Position numbers and translations under genes: made by a program. Source: Streptomyces sp. S3(2020) (lineage in GTDB: Bacteria; Actinomycetota; Actinomycetes; Streptomycetales; Streptomycetaceae). From it: DNA of 35,487 nt. The stretch lies in NCBI RefSeq assembly GCF_013044505.1, contig NZ_JABERD010000096.1:1-35487 (forward strand). Direction: 5' to 3'. The notes under the pieces are model-generated. The model was not told the origin of the DNA, did no database searches, and worked only from the letters and a program-made list of their open reading frames with translations. The first letter of the stretch is position 1; each line of letters starts with the position of its first letter. Below, one piece after another: positions 15,190 through 22,679 of this stretch.

Positions 15190-15198
15190 GGGCAGCCC

Positions 15199-15241
15199 GG
15201 AAGAGCCCCCGGCCGTCGGTGCAACGGCCGGGGGCTCTTCC
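15199..15241. terminator. Strong bidirectional hairpin between LmeA-like and kinase genes
   Basis: Perfect 18-bp arms (15199-15216 and 15224-15241, GGAAGAGCCCCCGGCCGT and its complement) around a 7-base loop, CGGTGCA. It lies between two convergent genes, 53 bases after one stop and 19 after the other, so it can end both transcripts. Confidence 0.85.
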
Positions 15242-15259
15242 GTGCTCCCGCGGCCCGGC

Positions 15260-17191
15260 TCAGGAACCGTCGGTCGGCGTGGCCGTCGGTGTCCCGGTGG
15301 TCTCCGTGCCGTCCCCCGATTCCCGGGCCGGATCCTCGGTGACGACGATGACGGTGCCGCCCGCCTCGACCTCGCTCCCCGCCGCCGGAGTGCTGGAGGT
15401 GACCACGGCGTCGGAGGCCTGGGAGGAGCCGGAGGCGACGCTCACCCGCAGCCCGAGGCCGCCGAGTTCGTCCTGGACCTCGGCGAGGGTGCGGCCGACG
15501 ATGTCCGCCGGGATCTGCACGGTCTGCACCGCCCTGGCGATCTGTACGTCGACGGAGGTGCCCGGCGCGACCTCCTTGCCTGAGGCGACGCTCTGCCCGA
15601 CGACGGTCCCGGCCTCGGCTCCGCTCTCCACCTCGGTGCTGTCGCCGAGTTCGAGGTCGTTCGCGGCGAGCAGCTCGCGGGCCTCGCCCGGAGTGCTGCC
15701 GGTGAGGTCGGGGACCGTGGACCTCTCGGCCGCCTTGGCCACCGTGAGGGTGATCTCGGTGCCCTTCTCAACGCTCTCGCCGCCGGCCGGGTCCTGCTCC
15801 AGGACGGTTCCGGGGTCCTCGGTGGACACCTTGTGCCGGAGCTCCACCTTGAAGCCCTTGTCCTGAAGGATCCGGGACGCGTCGTCCTCGTCCTTGTCCG
15901 TGACGTCCGGTACCTCGGCCTTCGGGGCGCTGGTGGAGACGGTGACGGAGACGGCGTCGCCCTTGTCGAGTTCGCCGTCGAGCGGGGTCTGTTCGCAGAT
16001 GTGGTCCTTGGGCTGGTCGGCGCAGGGTTCCCGCCGGGCGACGGTGAGGGTGAGGCCGGAGTTGTCCGCGGCGGACCGCGCGTCGTCGAGGGTGAGTCCG
16101 ACGAGATCCGGTACGTCCACCCTGCCGTCGGCGGCCGAGCCCTGGCCGAACATCAGCCAGCCCACGCCGAGGGCCATCGCGGCGACGGTGACGCCCGCGA
16201 CGACCAGCGCCACGTTTCCCCTGCGTCCACCGCTCGCCTCCTCGTCCTCCTCGTCCTCCTCGTCCTCCTCGTCGGCGACCGCCGCCGGGGGCTCGAAGGC
16301 GGGCGCGGCGATTCCCGTTCCGAGCCAGGCCCGCACATCGGTCAGCATCTCCTCGGCGGACCCGTAGCGGTGGGCGGGCTCCTTCGCCAGGGCGCGCAGC
16401 ACGAGAGTGTCCACCTCGGGCCCGATGCCGGGGTTGTGGAGGCTCGGCGCCTGTGGTGCCTCCTGGACGTGCCGGTACATCACCGCCATCGGCGAGTCCC
16501 CGTCGAACGGCGGCCGGTAGGTGAGGAGTTCGTACAGAAGGCAGCCCACCGAGTACAGGTCGGACCGGGCGTCTGTCTCGTGCCCCAGCGCCTGTTCCGG
16601 TGAGAGGTACTGGGCGGTGCCGATGACCACGGACGTCTGCGTCAGACCGATGTCCCGGGCGTCGCGGGCGATCCCGAAGTCCATCACCTTGATCTGGCCG
16701 GCCCGGGTCAGCATGACGTTGGCCGGCTTGATGTCCCGGTGCACGATGCCCTGCCGGTGGGAGTGGGCGAGCGCCTGGAGGATCCCGGCCGTCGCCTCGA
16801 GGGCCCACCGGACGGTCGGCGGTGGCCCGGAGCGCAGGGAGTCGCGCAGGGTCGCGCCGGCGACGTACTCCATCACGAGGTACGGCAAGGGCGTCCCGTC
16901 GTATCCCAGGTCCTCGCCGGTGTCGTAGACCGCGGCTATCGCGGGGTGGTTGAGCGAGGCCGTGGACTGCGCCTCCCGGCGGAACCTCGCCTGGTACGCC
17001 GGGTCCCGGGCGAGGTCGGAGCGCAGTGTCTTCACGGCCACGGCGCGGTCGAGCCGCAGGTCGTGCGCGAGGCAGACCTCGGCCATACCGCCGGAGCCGA
17101 GAAGCATGCGCAGTTCGTAGCGGCCACCGAGGACGGCGTACGCGGGGGTCGGAGGGGAGAAGGCCAGATCGTCTGGTCCACCGAGGTTCAC
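15260..17191 (-). CDS. PknB-type Ser/Thr protein kinase with PASTA domains
   Basis: A 643-residue transmembrane receptor kinase read from GTG 17191, which has GGGGAG upstream. The kinase domain is at about 24-290: Gly loop LGSGGMAEV (31-39), catalytic Lys54, HRDIKPAN (151-158), DFG (171-173) and the GTAQYLSPEQ activation segment. A juxtamembrane acidic tract (307-318) is encoded by a tandem repeat. One membrane helix (about 327-348) is followed by four extracellular PASTA modules (each beginning VPDLVG, VPDVTD, VPDLTG or IPADIVG), which in this family bind peptidoglycan fragments/lipid II. A Thr/Gly-rich tail ends the protein. It probably controls cell-wall growth. The 32-bp palindrome 88 bases upstream contains the element shared with TetR 13745. 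Confidence 0.95.
   Translation of the reverse strand: MNLGGPDDLAFSPPTPAYAVLGGRYELRMLLGSGGMAEVCLAHDLRLDRAVAVKTLRSDLARDPAYQARFRREAQSTASLNHPAIAAVYDTGEDLGYDGTPLPYLVMEYVAGATLRDSLRSGPPPTVRWALEATAGILQALAHSHRQGIVHRDIKPANVMLTRAGQIKVMDFGIARDARDIGLTQTSVVIGTAQYLSPEQALGHETDARSDLYSVGCLLYELLTYRPPFDGDSPMAVMYRHVQEAPQAPSLHNPGIGPEVDTLVLRALAKEPAHRYGSAEEMLTDVRAWLGTGIAAPAFEPPAAVADEEDEEDEEDEEASGGRRGNVALVVAGVTVAAMALGVGWLMFGQGSAADGRVDVPDLVGLTLDDARSAADNSGLTLTVARREPCADQPKDHICEQTPLDGELDKGDAVSVTVSTSAPKAEVPDVTDKDEDDASRILQDKGFKVELRHKVSTEDPGTVLEQDPAGGESVEKGTEITLTVAKAAERSTVPDLTGSTPGEARELLAANDLELGDSTEVESGAEAGTVVGQSVASGKEVAPGTSVDVQIARAVQTVQIPADIVGRTLAEVQDELGGLGLRVSVASGSSQASDAVVTSSTPAAGSEVEAGGTVIVVTEDPARESGDGTETTGTPTATPTDGS
16238..16273 (-). 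repeat. Four tandem 9-bp repeats coding the kinase acidic tract
   Basis: Perfect 9-bp unit (CTCCTCGTC on the plus strand) repeated four times. In the kinase frame it encodes four copies of Asp-Glu-Glu just before the membrane helix. Unit gain or loss keeps the frame, so the tract length could vary between strains. Confidence 0.9.
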
Positions 17192-17278
17192 GCGCTTCTC
17201 CCCAAGGGATCGGGATCGGAGGTGTGGGCCGGGGCAGGGGGCGACAGCGCACCGCCGCACGGGGCCGGGAGCACGGAC

Positions 17279-17310
17279 AAGATAATTGCACGTCGACGGG
17301 CAATTATCTT
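17279..17310. promoter_or_regulatory. Kinase-upstream palindrome with operator element copy C
   Basis: AAGATAATTGC (17279-17289) and GCAATTATCTT (17300-17310) are perfect 11-bp arms around ACGTCGACGG. The central 18 bases (17286-17303, TTGCACGTCGACGGGCAA) match element B before TetR 13745 at 15/18. The site lies 88 bases upstream of the kinase GTG, within the 182-bp gap 17192-17373, where I see no gene. Confidence 0.7.
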
Positions 17311-17373
17311 CCCGTTCGGCGACGGTCCCGTGAGAGGCTGCTCACTCCAGGGCCCGCCGCACCGCGGGAGCCC

Positions 17374-17748
17374 TCAGGCCGGAAGCGGTCGCGCGACCAG
17401 TTCCCGAGCCTCCGCGGGCGGCAGGCCGAACATGCACAACAGGTTCACGGCGAGCTGGTCGGCAGCGCGGCCCGCGTCCAGGTCCGGTTCCATGTCGAGG
17501 AGTTGCAGCACCCCCAGCAGGGCGCCACCGGCTCCCGCGAGCGCCACCTCGATGTCCCCGACACGCAGCCGGCCGGTGGCCGCGCCGGCACGGAGGACAC
17601 GCCGGGCCCGCGGGGCGAGGCCGACCGAGGAGGCGAGCCGTGTCAGTCCGACGCGCAGCAGGATGCGGGCGACCTCGGGGTGGCCGCGCTGCATTCGGCC
17701 CGTCAGACGGACCCCCACGGCGAGCATCTCGGCCGGGTCGTCCAGCTC
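17374..17748 (-). pseudogene. TetR regulator remnant (C-terminal part only)
   Basis: The minus strand encodes about 125 residues from DDPAEMLAVGVRLTGRM to ELVARPLPA and a normal stop. They align end to end with the ligand-binding half of TetR 12983 (DDPAELVAAGFRLSTRM ... EVARRPLPG). The DNA-binding N-terminal part is absent: upstream of about 17748 the sequence becomes the antisense of an amidohydrolase. An ATG at 17865 keeps a frame open but lies in that antisense stretch. Without the HTH the product could not act as a repressor. See the finding on the deletion junction. Confidence 0.8.
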
Positions 17749-17749
17749 C

Positions 17750-18280
17750 GAGCTGGGCGCGATGGTCTTCGTCCACCCCGCCACCCCGCAGCACGCCCCG
17801 GACCTGGGGCTGCCGGCCTTCCTGTACAAGTTCACCTTCGACACCACGCGGGCGCTGGTGAACATGCTCTACAAGAAGACGTACGTGCGCTACCCGCGCA
17901 TCCGCTGGATCGGCGCCCACGCAGGCGGCACCCTGCCGTTCCTGTCGTACCGGACGAGTCTGCTCTACTCGAAGACCGTGGGAGTGGCGCAGACCCTGCG
18001 GCTGGGCGCCCTCGACGACACCGCCCCGCTGTACAGGAAGCTGTTCTTCGACACGGCCCTGTCCCCCGCGCCGCAGTCGATGAAGTCGACCAGGGAGCTG
18101 GCCGGCGTCGGTCGCATCATGTTCGCCTCGGACTGGCCGTTCACGGCCGAGCTGTTTCCCGCCGCCGGTGATCCGGCTCCCCAGCTGGACGAGACCTTCA
18201 GCGCCGCGGAGCGACTGCGGGTGGAGCGGAGCAACGCGCTCGCGCAACTCCCCCGGGTCGCGGCCCGGTTGAAGGGCTGA
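17750..18280 (+). pseudogene. Amidohydrolase (PF04909 type) remnant, N-terminal half lost
   Basis: From ELGAMVFVHPATPQ onward the plus strand encodes the C-terminal half (about 175 residues) of a metal-dependent amidohydrolase/decarboxylase of the ACMSD group. It keeps the metal-site histidine in VFVHP, the WIGAHAGGTLPF block and ASDWPF with the catalytic Asp. The N-terminal HxH metal ligands and about 170 residues are missing. ATG 17762 would give a 172-residue product with an incomplete metal site. The open frame continuing left to 16739 is antisense to the kinase and TetR remnant and is not part of the protein. Such enzymes often sit in aromatic-degradation clusters next to TetR genes. Confidence 0.8.
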
Positions 18281-18293
18281 CGGCACAGGCCTT

Positions 18294-19460
18294 TCAGCCG
18301 TCGAGGCCACCGCGCTTGACCAGCTGGCTCGCGATCACGTTGCGCTGGATCTCGTTGGTGCCCTCGCCGACGATCATCAACGGGGCGTCGCGGAAGTAGC
18401 GTTCGACGTCGAACTCGGTGGAGTAGCCGTAACCGCCGTGGATGCGGACGGCGTTGAGGGCGATCTGCATCGCCGTCTCGGAGGCGAACAGTTTCGCCAT
18501 CCCGGCCTCCATGTCGACCCGGCGGCCCGCGTCCGCCTCGCGGGCCGCGTACAGGGTGAGCTGGCGGGCGGCGGTCAGGGAAGTCGCCATGTCGGCGAGG
18601 TAGTTGCCGATCGACTGGTGCTGCCAGATCGGCTTGCCGAACGACTCGCGTTCCTGGGCGTAGGCGAGCGCGTCCTCCAGGGCGGCGCGGCCCACGCCCA
18701 GGGCACGGGCGGCGACCTGGAGCCGCCCCGTCTCCAGGCCCTTCATCATCTGTGCGAAGCCCTTGCCCTCCGCCCCGCCGAGCACGGCGTCGGCGGGCGC
18801 CCGATATCCCTCGAACGCCAACTCGCAGCTCTCCACGCCCTTGTAGCCGAGCTTGGGCAGGTCGCGGGAGACCGTGAGACCCGGTCCGTGCTCGACCAGC
18901 AGGACGGAGATGCCCCGGTGTGCCGGGCTCGCCTCCGGGTCGGTCTTGCAGAGCAGCGCGATCAGCCGCGAGCGGCGGGAGTTGGTGATCCAGGTCTTCG
19001 CCCCGTCGATCACATATCCCTCGCCCTCCCTGCGGGCGACCGTGCGGATGGCCTGGAGGTCGGAGCCGCCGCCCGGTTCGGTCAGGGCCATGGTCGCCCG
19101 GATCTCGCCGGTGGCCATCCTCGGCAGATACCGGCGTCGCTGTTCCTCGGTACCGAAGTGCAGCAGCAGCTTGGCGACGACGGTGTGGCCGCCCATCGCC
19201 CCGGCCAGGCTCATCCAGCCGCGGGCCAGTTCCTCGGTGACCAGGACGTAGCAGGGGGTGGAGACCGGGGTGCCGCCGTACTCCTCGGGGACGGCGAGCC
19301 CGTAGACGCCGAGCCGCTTCATCCGCTCGATGAGGGCCTCGGGGTAGGTGTCGGCGTGCTCCAGTTCCCGTACGACGGGCTTGACCTCCTTGTCCACGAA
19401 GTCGCGCACCGTGCGGACGACGAACCGCTCGTCCTCGGACAGGGTGTCGAGAGTGCCCAT
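18294..19460 (-). CDS. Acyl-CoA dehydrogenase family protein
   Basis: A 388-residue flavoprotein of normal length that introduces a 2,3 double bond into an acyl-CoA, passing electrons to ETF. It has an N-terminal helical domain (DFVDKEVKPVVRELEHADTYP) and the FAD/acyl-CoA signature ATMALTEPGGGSDLQAIRT. WITNSRRSRLIALLCK follows, and the C-terminal signature is IHGGYGYSTEFDVERYFRDA, then GEGTNEIQRNVIASQLV. The catalytic base position is occupied in the GGEGTNE-type segment, as in short/branched-chain dehydrogenases, but chain specificity cannot be assigned. The ATG has GAGGAG upstream. It is divergent from a LysR regulator and probably works with the MaoC dehydratase beyond it. Confidence 0.93.
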   Translation of the reverse strand: MGTLDTLSEDERFVVRTVRDFVDKEVKPVVRELEHADTYPEALIERMKRLGVYGLAVPEEYGGTPVSTPCYVLVTEELARGWMSLAGAMGGHTVVAKLLLHFGTEEQRRRYLPRMATGEIRATMALTEPGGGSDLQAIRTVARREGEGYVIDGAKTWITNSRRSRLIALLCKTDPEASPAHRGISVLLVEHGPGLTVSRDLPKLGYKGVESCELAFEGYRAPADAVLGGAEGKGFAQMMKGLETGRLQVAARALGVGRAALEDALAYAQERESFGKPIWQHQSIGNYLADMATSLTAARQLTLYAAREADAGRRVDMEAGMAKLFASETAMQIALNAVRIHGGYGYSTEFDVERYFRDAPLMIVGEGTNEIQRNVIASQLVKRGGLDG

Positions 19461-19496
19461 GAGGCGACGCTCCTCGTGTGCGGTGGCCGAGTAGCA

Positions 19497-19512
19497 TCAT
19501 GGACGCTCATGA
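19497..19512. promoter_or_regulatory. Candidate LysR-type site between acyl-CoA dehydrogenase and LysR genes
   Basis: TCATG (19497-19501) and CATGA (19508-19512) form an inverted repeat with a 6-base spacer. Further on, ATACC occurs twice, 8 bases apart, within 19532-19550. Either could bind the LysR protein; neither is decisive. Confidence 0.3.
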
Positions 19513-19607
19513 CGTCGTAGGTGAAATACCGGATCGTGATACCCCCATGCGCGCCGCGGATGGCCACGCGGCCGGGGCGGCGGGCCGGGGGCGAAGGGCG
19601 GGCCCCG

Positions 19608-20540
19608 TTGGATCTCAAGCAGCTCAGGGCGATCGTGACGGTCGCCGAGGTGGGCAGCGTGACGCGCGCCGCGGAGCTGCTGCATCTGGTGCAGCCCGCG
19701 GTCACCCGGCAGATCCGCGCCCTGGAGCAGGAACTCGGTGTGGACCTCTTCGAGCGGACCGGTCAGGGCATGCGGCCCACGGAGGCCGGTGCGGTCATGG
19801 TGGACCGTGCCCGGCGCGCCCTGAACGAGCTGGAGCGGGCCCGCGCCGAGGTGCAGCCCGCCCCCGGTGAGGTGAGCGGCATCGTCACCCTCGGGCTGCT
19901 GGAGAGCACGAGTGACCTGCTGGCCGAGCCGCTGGTGGCCGCCCTCGCCCGCGACCACCCCGGGGTCGAACTGCGGCTGATGACCGCCTACTCCGGGCAT
20001 CTCCAGCAGTGGCTGGACGACGGTGACCTGGATCTGACCCTGCTCTACAACCTGGACAGCACGCCCTCGCTCAACGCCCGCCCGCTGGTGCGGGAGCGGC
20101 TGTGGGCCGTCGCCCCGGCGTCTGCGGGACTGCGGGCCGACCGTCCGGTCGCGTTCCTGGAGGCGGCCGGGCATCCTCTCGTCATGCCGGCCGCCGGGCA
20201 CGCCCTGCGCCGGCTGATCGACGCGGCGGCGGCCCGGTCCGGGGCCGCGATGGAGATCGCCGTGCAGACCAACTCGCTGCGGGTGCAGAAGCGGCTCGTC
20301 CGGGCCGGCCACGGCTGGACGGTCCTGCCCGGGGTGGGGATCGCCGAGGACGTGGCGCGGGGCGCGCTGAGCGCGGCACCGCTCACCCGGCCCGAGGTGT
20401 GGCGGCGGATCGTGCTCGGCACCCAGCGGGCGGGGCGCACTCCGCCCGCCGTGGAGGTCGTGGGGCGTGAGCTGGTGCGGCAGATCGACTCCGCGGTGCG
20501 GGAGGGGAGATGGCCGTCCGCCGAGGTCCAGGGGGTGTGA
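19608..20540 (+). CDS. LysR-family transcriptional regulator
   Basis: A LysR regulator of 310 residues if translation begins at TTG 19608 (LDLKQLRAIVTVAEVGSVTR), where the family normally starts. ATG 19560 and ATG 19521 add 16 or 29 Arg/Gly-rich residues that do not resemble the family. The winged HTH is at residues 1-60, with the recognition region LLHLVQPAVTRQIRALEQELG and LFERTGQGMRPTEAG. The substrate-binding domain begins near VTLGLLESTSDLL. The gene diverges from the acyl-CoA dehydrogenase and runs towards the MaoC gene 74 bases on, so it probably activates one or both in response to an acid or acyl-CoA intermediate. Confidence 0.9.
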   Translation: MDLKQLRAIVTVAEVGSVTRAAELLHLVQPAVTRQIRALEQELGVDLFERTGQGMRPTEAGAVMVDRARRALNELERARAEVQPAPGEVSGIVTLGLLESTSDLLAEPLVAALARDHPGVELRLMTAYSGHLQQWLDDGDLDLTLLYNLDSTPSLNARPLVRERLWAVAPASAGLRADRPVAFLEAAGHPLVMPAAGHALRRLIDAAAARSGAAMEIAVQTNSLRVQKRLVRAGHGWTVLPGVGIAEDVARGALSAAPLTRPEVWRRIVLGTQRAGRTPPAVEVVGRELVRQIDSAVREGRWPSAEVQGV

Positions 20541-20614
20541 CCCATGCGTACGGCGTATACGGGCATCACGCCTTTCTCTTGTACAGCCCCGGCCCTCCCC
20601 GGTCATCATGAGAC

Positions 20615-21472
20615 ATGCGGCTCAGCACGTACGTGGAGGCATGGACCCCGGGTCCGGTCACCGATCAGGACACCCTGCCCGCCGGCCCGGTGGCGGCCCT
20701 GTCGGCGGTCCTGGACCTGCCCGGGATGGTCGCCGGGGACGGTGATCCGCTTCCCCCGCTCTGGCACTGGCTGTACTTCCTGAGCTGGCCCGCCCAGCGC
20801 GAACTGGGCGCCGACGGCCATCCGTCGAGGGGGCACTTCCTGCCGCCGCTCCCCGATCGTCAGCGGATGTGGGCCGGGGGCCGCTGCGAGATCACCGAGC
20901 CCCTCCGCGTCGGCGAGCCGGCCGAACGCGTCAGCAGTCTCGCCTCGGTCACGGTGAAGCAGGGGCGCACGGGTGAGCTGGTCTTCGTCACCGAGCGCCG
21001 GGAGTTCCGCCAGCACGGCCGACTCCGTCTCGTCGAGGAACAGGACATCGTCTACCGTTCCGGACGCGGCGCGAGCCACCACCCTTCCGCCGTCGACGAG
21101 TTCGCGGCACCGCGCCCGGACGGACCGTGGCAGCTGGCGCTGCGCCCCGACCCGGCGGTGCTCTTCCGGTTCAGCGCCCTGACCGCGAACGCCCATCGCA
21201 TCCACTACGACGCCCCGTACTGCCGTGCCGAGGAGGGCTATCCGGGTCTCGTCGTCCACGGCCCGCTGCTGGCCCTCCTCATGCTCGAGACACCCCGTCG
21301 CCACGCCCCGGCACGACGGGTGCGCTCCCTGTCGTACCGGCTCCACCAACCGGTGTTCGCCGGCGAGCACTTGGCGGCCGTCGGGACCCCCGTCGAGGAC
21401 CGTGCCGAGCTGCGGATCGCCACCCATCGGGAGGAGCGGCACGCGACGGCGGAGGTGGTCTTCAACCGGTGA
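20615..21472 (+). CDS. MaoC/FAS1-like dehydratase (mesaconyl-C4-CoA hydratase-type)
   Basis: A 285-residue double hot-dog protein. The N-terminal FAS1-like half includes PPLWHWLYFLSWPAQRELGADGHP and DRQRMWAGGRCEITEPLRVG. The C-terminal hydratase half has FRFSALTANAHRIHYDAPYC and EGYPGLVVHGPLLA. The RIHYD and HGPL blocks are those of HTD2/mesaconyl-C4-CoA hydratases, which add or remove water on enoyl-CoA or branched acyl-CoA. An acyl-CoA dehydrogenase and LysR gene next door fit a short C4/C5-CoA degradation module. The CoA-transferase and CitE-like lyase usually present in such modules are not here. The 3' end overlaps the convergent MoaF-like gene by 11 bases. Confidence 0.85.
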   Translation: MRLSTYVEAWTPGPVTDQDTLPAGPVAALSAVLDLPGMVAGDGDPLPPLWHWLYFLSWPAQRELGADGHPSRGHFLPPLPDRQRMWAGGRCEITEPLRVGEPAERVSSLASVTVKQGRTGELVFVTERREFRQHGRLRLVEEQDIVYRSGRGASHHPSAVDEFAAPRPDGPWQLALRPDPAVLFRFSALTANAHRIHYDAPYCRAEEGYPGLVVHGPLLALLMLETPRRHAPARRVRSLSYRLHQPVFAGEHLAAVGTPVEDRAELRIATHREERHATAEVVFNR

Positions 21473-21812
21473 CCGCAGGCGCGTGGCCCTGGATCTCCTC
21501 CAGGGTTCCGGTGTGGAGTTCCGCCACCCGGCCGTCCGGAGTGTCGTAGGTCCAAAAGGCGTGGACCGTCCTGGTGTTGAGGTTCATCGCGTGGGTGATG
21601 GTCATGCCCGACGCCTCCAGCCAGCCGAGGAGGAAGATGCCCGGGCCGACCTCGGCGGCATGCAGTTCCACGTCCTCGGCCGCGCCCTTGTCCGGTCCGG
21701 CGACGGTCTCGTAGTGCAGCCGGGTGCCGTCGGGGGCGTAGGTGTTGTGGAAGACGACGCCGTTGTCGACGCGGAAGCGGAAGGTCCGGCCGGCGTAGGT
21801 GAGGTCGCTCAT
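21462..21812 (-). CDS. Small MoaF-like (lipocalin-fold) protein
   Basis: A 116-residue protein starting MSDLTYAGRTFRFRVDNGVV, with GAGGAG before the ATG. The segments GTRLHYETVAGPDKG, GIFLLGWLEASGMTITHAMN and VHAFWTY resemble the MoaF family, whose members are small beta-barrel proteins with no firmly established activity; similar folds occur in phenolic acid decarboxylases. It follows the double NTF2-like gene by 11 bases and is surely co-transcribed. A role in modifying a small aromatic or polyketide-like molecule is a guess from the neighbouring SnoaL-like and FAD enzymes. Confidence 0.7.
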   Translation of the reverse strand: MSDLTYAGRTFRFRVDNGVVFHNTYAPDGTRLHYETVAGPDKGAAEDVELHAAEVGPGIFLLGWLEASGMTITHAMNLNTRTVHAFWTYDTPDGRVAELHTGTLEEIQGHAPAVTG

Positions 21813-21823
21813 GGCGGTGCTCC

Positions 21824-22582
21824 TCAGAACAGGCCGTTGGAGTGCGGGAGTTCGGCCGGTACGGGGGCGATGACGTCCCAGTGCTCGACGATCTTCCCGT
21901 CGGCCACGCGGAACAGGTCCCAGTAGGCGACCGGCACGCCGAACTCGCCCTCGGACTGGAGGAGTACGAGGTCGCCCTCGGCGACGACCCTGTGGACGTG
22001 CCGGTAGACCAGGTTCCTGCCCTGCTCGGCCCACCGCGCGGCGGCGGCGCCGAAGCCGTCCAGCCCGTCGGCGGCCTCGGGGTTGTGCTGGAGGTAGGTC
22101 TCGGTGGAGATGTAGTCGGCCAGGACGGAGTAGTCGGCGCCCACGAGGACCTTCGCGGCGAACTCCGTCACCAGTTCGCGGTTGGCCTCGGTCCTGTCGA
22201 GGTCGCCCGGCGCGGCGGCGCCGTCGGTCTGCGTACGACCGGAGGCGGTGTCCTCGACGACCGGCGTCAGGGCGTCCCAGTGCTCGGCCAGCTTGCCGTC
22301 CGCGTCGACGCGGAACAGGTCGAAGGCGACCAGCGGGTCGGGGCCGAAGCCGTGGTACGTGCCGTGCAGGGCGACCAGGTCGCCGTCGGCGACGACCCGT
22401 GCGCCTTCGTAGCGAAAGCCATCGGGCAGGGCGGCGACCAGCTGCCGCAGTGCCTCGGGGCCGTCCGCGGCCAGGCTGCTGTGCTGACGGTAGTCAGCGG
22501 ACACCCAGCGGTCCACGGCGCCCGGGTCCTTGTCCCCGAACAGCTCACCGGCTGCCTTGACGACGATGTCCTTGCTGCTCAT
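21824..22582 (-). CDS. NTF2/SnoaL-like protein with two tandem domains
   Basis: A 252-residue protein with two copies of the NTF2-like fold: about 1-115 (VDRWVSADYRQHSSLAADGP ... VAFDLFRVDADGKLAEHWDAL) and about 130-245 (LADYISTETYLQHNPEAADG ... YWDLFRVADGKIVEHWDVI). Each ends in the family hallmark DLFRV-DGK--EHWD. Single-domain members act as cyclases, isomerases or stress-related binding proteins; the fused pair is probably an intragenic duplication. A linker of charged/small residues joins the halves. Start ATG 22582 has CGGAG upstream. It is divergent from AraC 22680 and 11 bases before the MoaF-like gene. Confidence 0.85.
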   Translation of the reverse strand: MSSKDIVVKAAGELFGDKDPGAVDRWVSADYRQHSSLAADGPEALRQLVAALPDGFRYEGARVVADGDLVALHGTYHGFGPDPLVAFDLFRVDADGKLAEHWDALTPVVEDTASGRTQTDGAAAPGDLDRTEANRELVTEFAAKVLVGADYSVLADYISTETYLQHNPEAADGLDGFGAAAARWAEQGRNLVYRHVHRVVAEGDLVLLQSEGEFGVPVAYWDLFRVADGKIVEHWDVIAPVPAELPHSNGLF

Positions 22583-22668
22583 GACAGGTCTCCGATCTGT
22601 GCCTTCCGGCGGCTCCGTGCCCACCGGCCTGCCGTCCACTCTCTCCGCGGACCGGGCTCGGCGCACGG

Positions 22669-22674
22669 TAGGGT
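22669..22674 (+). promoter_or_regulatory. -10 box of the AraC gene, leaderless type
   Basis: TAGGGT is separated by 5 bases from ATG 22680. No Shine-Dalgarno sequence precedes this ATG. The second in-frame ATG at 22686 is less well placed. Confidence 0.4.
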
Positions 22675-22679
22675 CAGGC

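Noticed and set aside
16739..18280. A continuous plus-strand frame that could be read as a 513-residue amidohydrolase fusion
   Set aside because: Everything left of about 17750 is antisense to the PASTA kinase, the operator and the TetR remnant and has no protein similarity. Only the 3' part is amidohydrolase.
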